DNA from: Actomonas sp051209155 | GTDB taxonomy: Bacteria > Verrucomicrobiota > Verrucomicrobiia > Opitutales > Opitutaceae | Direction: 5' to 3' (one strand) | NCBI GenBank assembly: GCA_051209155.1 | Contig: JBPJGB010000001.1 | Length of the DNA stretch: 64,000 bases | Part shown: one piece after another, positions 60,516 to 64,000 of the stretch | Layout: the number at the start of each line of letters is the position of its first letter | Numbering within the stretch: position 1 is the stretch's first letter | Position numbers and translations under genes: made by a program | Notes under the pieces: model-generated | Database searches by the model: none | The model's input: only the letters and a program-made list of their open reading frames with translations | What the model was told of the DNA's origin: nothing

Positions 60516-60830
60516 GCGCTCAACCAAGCAGCAGCCGGAAGGCTCGGGGCAAAGATTTTGTGTGCTGGCGCGAACCCGGTCGAACATTGGGTGCGACCCC
60601 GACGCTGAGCCGAGTTATCGGGACAAGTGTTGCGCGAGCTTGCGGCTCGGTGAGTGCTGACCAATAGAATGGGACCGTTCTTCGGTTCGCACCCTCTGCC
60701 GATTGACCCGCAATTCTTGGCTTCCGCGTCGATTTGGTTGGGAGTGGGGCGAATCCGGCGGCAACCTTCACCCCCTTAAATCCCCTGTGCCCGGACTCCC
60801 CTTTCAGGTCCGTAGGTCCCCGATTTTGCA

Positions 60831-62126
60831 ATGAAAACCCCTCCCTCCTCCCGTCACGCCTCGCGGCGGTCGTTTCTCAAGCAGGGTGCCGCGTTGGGCG
60901 CGGCCCTTTTTGCCGCCCCACAAATTGTTCGCTCCCAGGTTTTGGGCAGCGGCGGTGTCCCCGGTGCGAACAGCCGCATCAACATCGGCTTCATTGGCAT
61001 GGGCCTGCAGATGGGCGGCCACCTCGCGATCGTGGAAGATCCGGGCGTCGAGCCCATCTGGGTGTGCGATGTTCAGGCCACCAACCGGGGCCGCGCCATG
61101 AACGAGATGATCTCCCGCGGCTACCAAGGCGTGAAACCGACCGAGGACTTTGAGGACGTGATCAACGACCCCTCGGTCGACGCCGTGTTCGTGGTGACGC
61201 CCGACCACTGGCATGCCGCCATCGCCATCGCCGCCATGCGGGCCGGCAAGGACGTCTACGTGGAGAAGCCGATGACCCTCACCATCGCCGAGGGCAAAGC
61301 GATGGTGGAGGCCGAACGCCGCTATGGCCGCATCCTGCAGGTCGGCTCCCAGCAGCGTTCCGAACACGCCTTCCGCAAGGCCGCCGAGATGGTGCGCAGC
61401 GGCTGGATCGGTGAGATCAAGGAAGTTTACGCCCGCCTCGGTTCCTTCGCGCCGGCCGCCCTCGGACCGGAAGAGCCGATTCCCGCCGGCTTCAACTACG
61501 ACAAGTGGCTTGGACCCACCCCCTATGAGCCTTTCACCGCGCAGCGCGTGAAGGCCGACTACAGCGGCGGTTGGCGCTGCTTCTGGGAATACGGTTCCCG
61601 CAAGAACGGCGACTGGGGCGCGCACCACTTCGACATCGCGCAATGGGCGCTGGGCCGCGACGACTCCGGCCCCACGCTCTTCGTGCCGAAGGGTTACGAG
61701 GGCGAGGAGTATCAATATCACCAATACGACGACGGCATCAAGGTCATCCGCGATCATCCCATTGAGCGGAACCACATGATGAAGTTCGTCGGCACCGAGG
61801 GTGACATCTGGGTGAGCCGCGAGGGTCGCCTCGAGACCTCCCGGCCCGAGCTCGCCAAGCGTCCGCTCGGCCCCAACGACGTGCGGCTCTACGATTCCAA
61901 CAATCACCAGCAGAACTGGCTGCAAAGCATCCGCTCCCGCCGTCGCCCGATCTGCCCGGCCACGATCGGTCATCGCACCGCCACAATCTGCCAGGTCGCC
62001 GGCATCGCCGAGCGGCTCAACCGCCCGATCAAATGGGACCCGGTCGCCGAGCACATCGTCGACGACGCCGGCGCCAGCCGCTGGGAGGACCGCCCTCGCC
62101 GCGCCGGTTACGAACTGCCCGCCTAA
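60831..62126 (+). CDS. Tat-exported Gfo/Idh/MocA family oxidoreductase
   Basis: A 431-residue oxidoreductase. A twin-arginine signal (SRRSFLKQGAALGAALFAAP) predicts folded export with its cofactor. The Rossmann domain begins RINIGFIGMGLQMGG and has EKPMT near residue 146; the C-terminal domain contains FWEYGSRKNGDWGAHHFDIAQ. In Verrucomicrobia and Planctomycetes such periplasmic proteins handle sugars and inositols with tightly bound NAD(P). It lies 20 bases before the HEAT-repeat gene and the two are probably co-transcribed. Confidence 0.94.
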   Translation: MKTPPSSRHASRRSFLKQGAALGAALFAAPQIVRSQVLGSGGVPGANSRINIGFIGMGLQMGGHLAIVEDPGVEPIWVCDVQATNRGRAMNEMISRGYQGVKPTEDFEDVINDPSVDAVFVVTPDHWHAAIAIAAMRAGKDVYVEKPMTLTIAEGKAMVEAERRYGRILQVGSQQRSEHAFRKAAEMVRSGWIGEIKEVYARLGSFAPAALGPEEPIPAGFNYDKWLGPTPYEPFTAQRVKADYSGGWRCFWEYGSRKNGDWGAHHFDIAQWALGRDDSGPTLFVPKGYEGEEYQYHQYDDGIKVIRDHPIERNHMMKFVGTEGDIWVSREGRLETSRPELAKRPLGPNDVRLYDSNNHQQNWLQSIRSRRRPICPATIGHRTATICQVAGIAERLNRPIKWDPVAEHIVDDAGASRWEDRPRRAGYELPA

Positions 62127-62146
62127 ACCCTTTGCCGCCCCGTCCC

Positions 62147-64000
62147 ATGAAAAAACCCTTTGCTTTTCTCGCCGCCTGTTCCGTCGCGCTCAGCGCCTCG
62201 ATCTCCGCCCAGGCCAGCGGCATCACCCAATTCATCGACGACCTCAACGCCGACGATTACGCGCTGCGCCAGTCCGCCCGCCTCGATTTGCGCGCCGCCC
62301 TCGTCAGCGCCTCACCGCAGGAGTTGAAGTCGCTCGAACGCGAGCTGTTGCGCGCCATTGGTCCCGACCAGGACTGGGCCACGCGCGACTGGTCGATTCG
62401 CATGCTCGAACTCGTCGGCACGTCGGCCGCGGTCAAACCGCTCACCCGTCTGCTCAACGACGCTGATCCGCGCATCCAGGATCTCGCCCGCCGCGCCCTC
62501 TCGGCCATCCCCGACCGTCGCGCCGCCGCCGCGCTGGAGCGAGCCTTGCCCTCGCAGCCCGCGGTCTTCGCCGATGCCCTGGCTTACCGTCACGATGACG
62601 GCGCGGTGCGCGAACTTGCGGCCGAACTGAAATCCGGGTCCGCCGCCGCGGCCCTCGCGCTCGGCAAGATCGGTGGCTCCGCCGCCCGCTCCGCGCTCAG
62701 CGCGGCCTATGCCGGCGCCAAATCCGATGGTCCGTTCAAGCGCGACCTGGAACTGGCATTGCTGGACGCCGGCGTCGATGACGCCGCCCTCGTGCTCGGT
62801 CTCGTCAACGACGGACAAAACGAGGCCATTAAGACCGCCGCCTTCGCCCGCTTGGTCGAAATCGATGAGGCCGGTGCGGCCGCCGCCTTGGCGTCGCTGT
62901 TGGCGATCGAGACCGACGCATCGCTGCGCGGGGCGTTCCTCCGGATCGCCATGGGTTCCCCGCTCCAAGACACCGTGGTGGGCCGCCTCGCGACCTTGCC
63001 CGAGGCCGACCAAATCGTGGTGCTCGACAAGATCGCCGATGCCGGCCTCTCCGCCTACGAGCCGGCGGTGCTCGCGCTCCTCGCTGGTGCTTCGCCGACC
63101 CTGCAGCCGGCCGTCGTCCGCACGCTCGGTCACATCGGCAGTGATGCCAGCTTCGATCCCTTGCTCGCGCTTTACCTCGCCAATGAACGTGACCGCGATG
63201 TGACCGCCGCTTTGGCCCGTCTCCAAGCCGAGTCCACCGACCGCACGCTGATCACCACCGTTGAGGGCGACGGTGAAGTCGCCGCTCGCGTCGCCGCCTT
63301 GCGCCTGCTCGTGCTGCGCAACACCGACGGCGTGTCCGATCTGGTCAACCGCCTCAGTGGATCCGACCATCCGGCCGAGCTGCGCGAAGCGGCGTTCAAG
63401 GGCATGGAAATCGTGGGCGGACCGGAGAGCGTGCGCCTGCTGCTCGAGCTCGTCCTCAATGGCGACGACCTCAAACGCGACGCACAGGGCAGCCTCAAAA
63501 AACTCTCCGCCAACCTCGCGGTGCCGGACTTCCTTTGGACCGAATATTATGCGCCCGCGCTCGCGGCCGCCGCGAGCGACGACTCCCGTCGTGACGTGCT
63601 CGTCATCGTCGATGGCAACGCCGGCGCCGCCTCGGCCGAATACCTGCAACAGCTCGTGATCGACGGCAGCCCGCTCGCGCCCGATGCGCTCAACGCGCTG
63701 CGCCGTTGGACGGATATCTCGGGCGTCGACGCCTGGGTGGCAATCGGCACCGCGGCCAACGCGACCGAGGAAACCGTCGCCATGGCCAAGCAGGGTATCA
63801 TCCGCCTGCTCAGCTCGACCCGCACCACGGGCTTTTTCCCGATCAAGGTCGAAAAGGCCGCGGCCGCGTTGCAGGCCTTTGTGGACGATCCCGACTTCGT
63901 AAAAGGCGTGGTCAAGACCTACGACCGCCCGATGCACTGGCAGACCCGCATGACCATCAGCCGACTCTTTCCGGAGTTCCTGGCCGACGAGCGCGTGCAG
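62147..64000 (+). CDS. Secreted HEAT-repeat protein (cut by window end)
   Basis: An open frame of 618 codons from ATG 62147 continues beyond the window. A signal peptide (MKKPFAFLAACSVALSASISAQA) is followed by tandem helical repeats: LVGTSAAVKPLTRLLND, LGKIGGSAARSALSAAY, LGHIGSDASFDPLLALY and VGGPESVRLLLELVL show the HEAT pattern of a short helix with conserved Gly and a second Leu-rich helix. Related long proteins in this phylum often continue with a LamG/DUF1080 domain, which would bind sugars. It lies 20 bases after the Gfo/Idh gene. Confidence 0.8.
   Translation, partial: MKKPFAFLAACSVALSASISAQASGITQFIDDLNADDYALRQSARLDLRAALVSASPQELKSLERELLRAIGPDQDWATRDWSIRMLELVGTSAAVKPLTRLLNDADPRIQDLARRALSAIPDRRAAAALERALPSQPAVFADALAYRHDDGAVRELAAELKSGSAAAALALGKIGGSAARSALSAAYAGAKSDGPFKRDLELALLDAGVDDAALVLGLVNDGQNEAIKTAAFARLVEIDEAGAAAALASLLAIETDASLRGAFLRIAMGSPLQDTVVGRLATLPEADQIVVLDKIADAGLSAYEPAVLALLAGASPTLQPAVVRTLGHIGSDASFDPLLALYLANERDRDVTAALARLQAESTDRTLITTVEGDGEVAARVAALRLLVLRNTDGVSDLVNRLSGSDHPAELREAAFKGMEIVGGPESVRLLLELVLNGDDLKRDAQGSLKKLSANLAVPDFLWTEYYAPALAAAASDDSRRDVLVIVDGNAGAASAEYLQQLVIDGSPLAPDALNALRRWTDISGVDAWVAIGTAANATEETVAMAKQGIIRLLSSTRTTGFFPIKVEKAAAALQAFVDDPDFVKGVVKTYDRPMHWQTRMTISRLFPEFLADERVQ

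Overview
The window is GC-rich chromosomal DNA with dense short operons on both strands. Gene content points to a free-living, polysaccharide-degrading member of the Verrucomicrobiota, most likely Opitutaceae. This is an inference from the mix of a Cys-type sulfatase, a Tat-secreted Gfo/Idh/MocA protein beside a secreted HEAT-repeat protein, DUF6807, an RNA polymerase sigma factor fused to a membrane domain, single-chain GlyRS, weak Shine-Dalgarno sites and abundant dispersed intergenic hairpins. No rRNA, tRNA, CRISPR array, prophage or transposase was seen.

Layout. 1-4.8 kb (minus): truncated DEAD-box helicase, low-molecular-weight tyrosine phosphatase, EamA exporter, YjdM/PhnA, VOC protein and a hybrid histidine kinase. 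4.9-8.3 kb: MsbA-type ABC exporter, ATP-grasp protein, GNAT acetyltransferase. 8.4-14.7 kb (plus): topoisomerase III with two unknown genes overlapping in series, SelO AMPylase and a CPBP protease. 14.7-18.7 kb (minus): secreted unknown, dienelactone hydrolase, sulfatase. 18.8-30.3 kb: TrmO, a cation/proton antiporter with TrkA-N and EIIA domains, a sigma factor fused to a membrane domain, an ECF sigma/anti-sigma operon and glycyl-tRNA synthetase, which has a second degenerate copy of its 3' end beside it. 30.7-36.9 kb: sodium:solute symporter, small unknowns, a histidine kinase, a TRIC channel, a FliA-like sigma factor and two short genes each followed by a strong terminator.

37.0-44.8 kb is a xylan-utilisation locus: LacI-family regulator, xylose isomerase, GPH sugar transporter, GH67 alpha-glucuronidase and GH8 enzyme. 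The two glycosidases carry signal peptides, so oligosaccharides are probably trimmed in the periplasm, imported by the GPH carrier and isomerised by XylA. 45.1-47.4 kb holds a DUF4412 protein and a chemoreceptor.

47.6-55.2 kb is the most unusual block. A SLOG-domain protein with two pairs of membrane helices converges on two long TIR-domain proteins. Each TIR protein has a cytosolic N-terminal TIR domain, one membrane helix and a long predicted periplasmic TPR region; one also has a FlgO/TolB-N-like domain. The TIR modules are near-duplicates with the putative NADase glutamate retained. The TIR plus SLOG pairing recalls Thoeris logic (TIR makes a nucleotide signal, SLOG reads it), but the receptor-like and membrane-effector-like architectures differ from known Thoeris. 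This is the best candidate for an undescribed system.

55.4-64 kb: secreted beta-propeller protein, DUF6807 protein, SDR dehydrogenase, homocysteine methyltransferase-like protein, BamE-like lipoprotein, Tat-exported oxidoreductase and a secreted HEAT-repeat protein cut by the window end.

Three dispersed repeat families lie between genes: short GGGGTC/GACCCC hairpins, TTAACCACGGATG-type inverted repeats and ACGAAGAGAACGAAGG-type repeats. Separately, a 19-bp dyad (TGTMACYYA-W-TAGGTKACA) occurs three times near minus-strand promoters or 3' ends.
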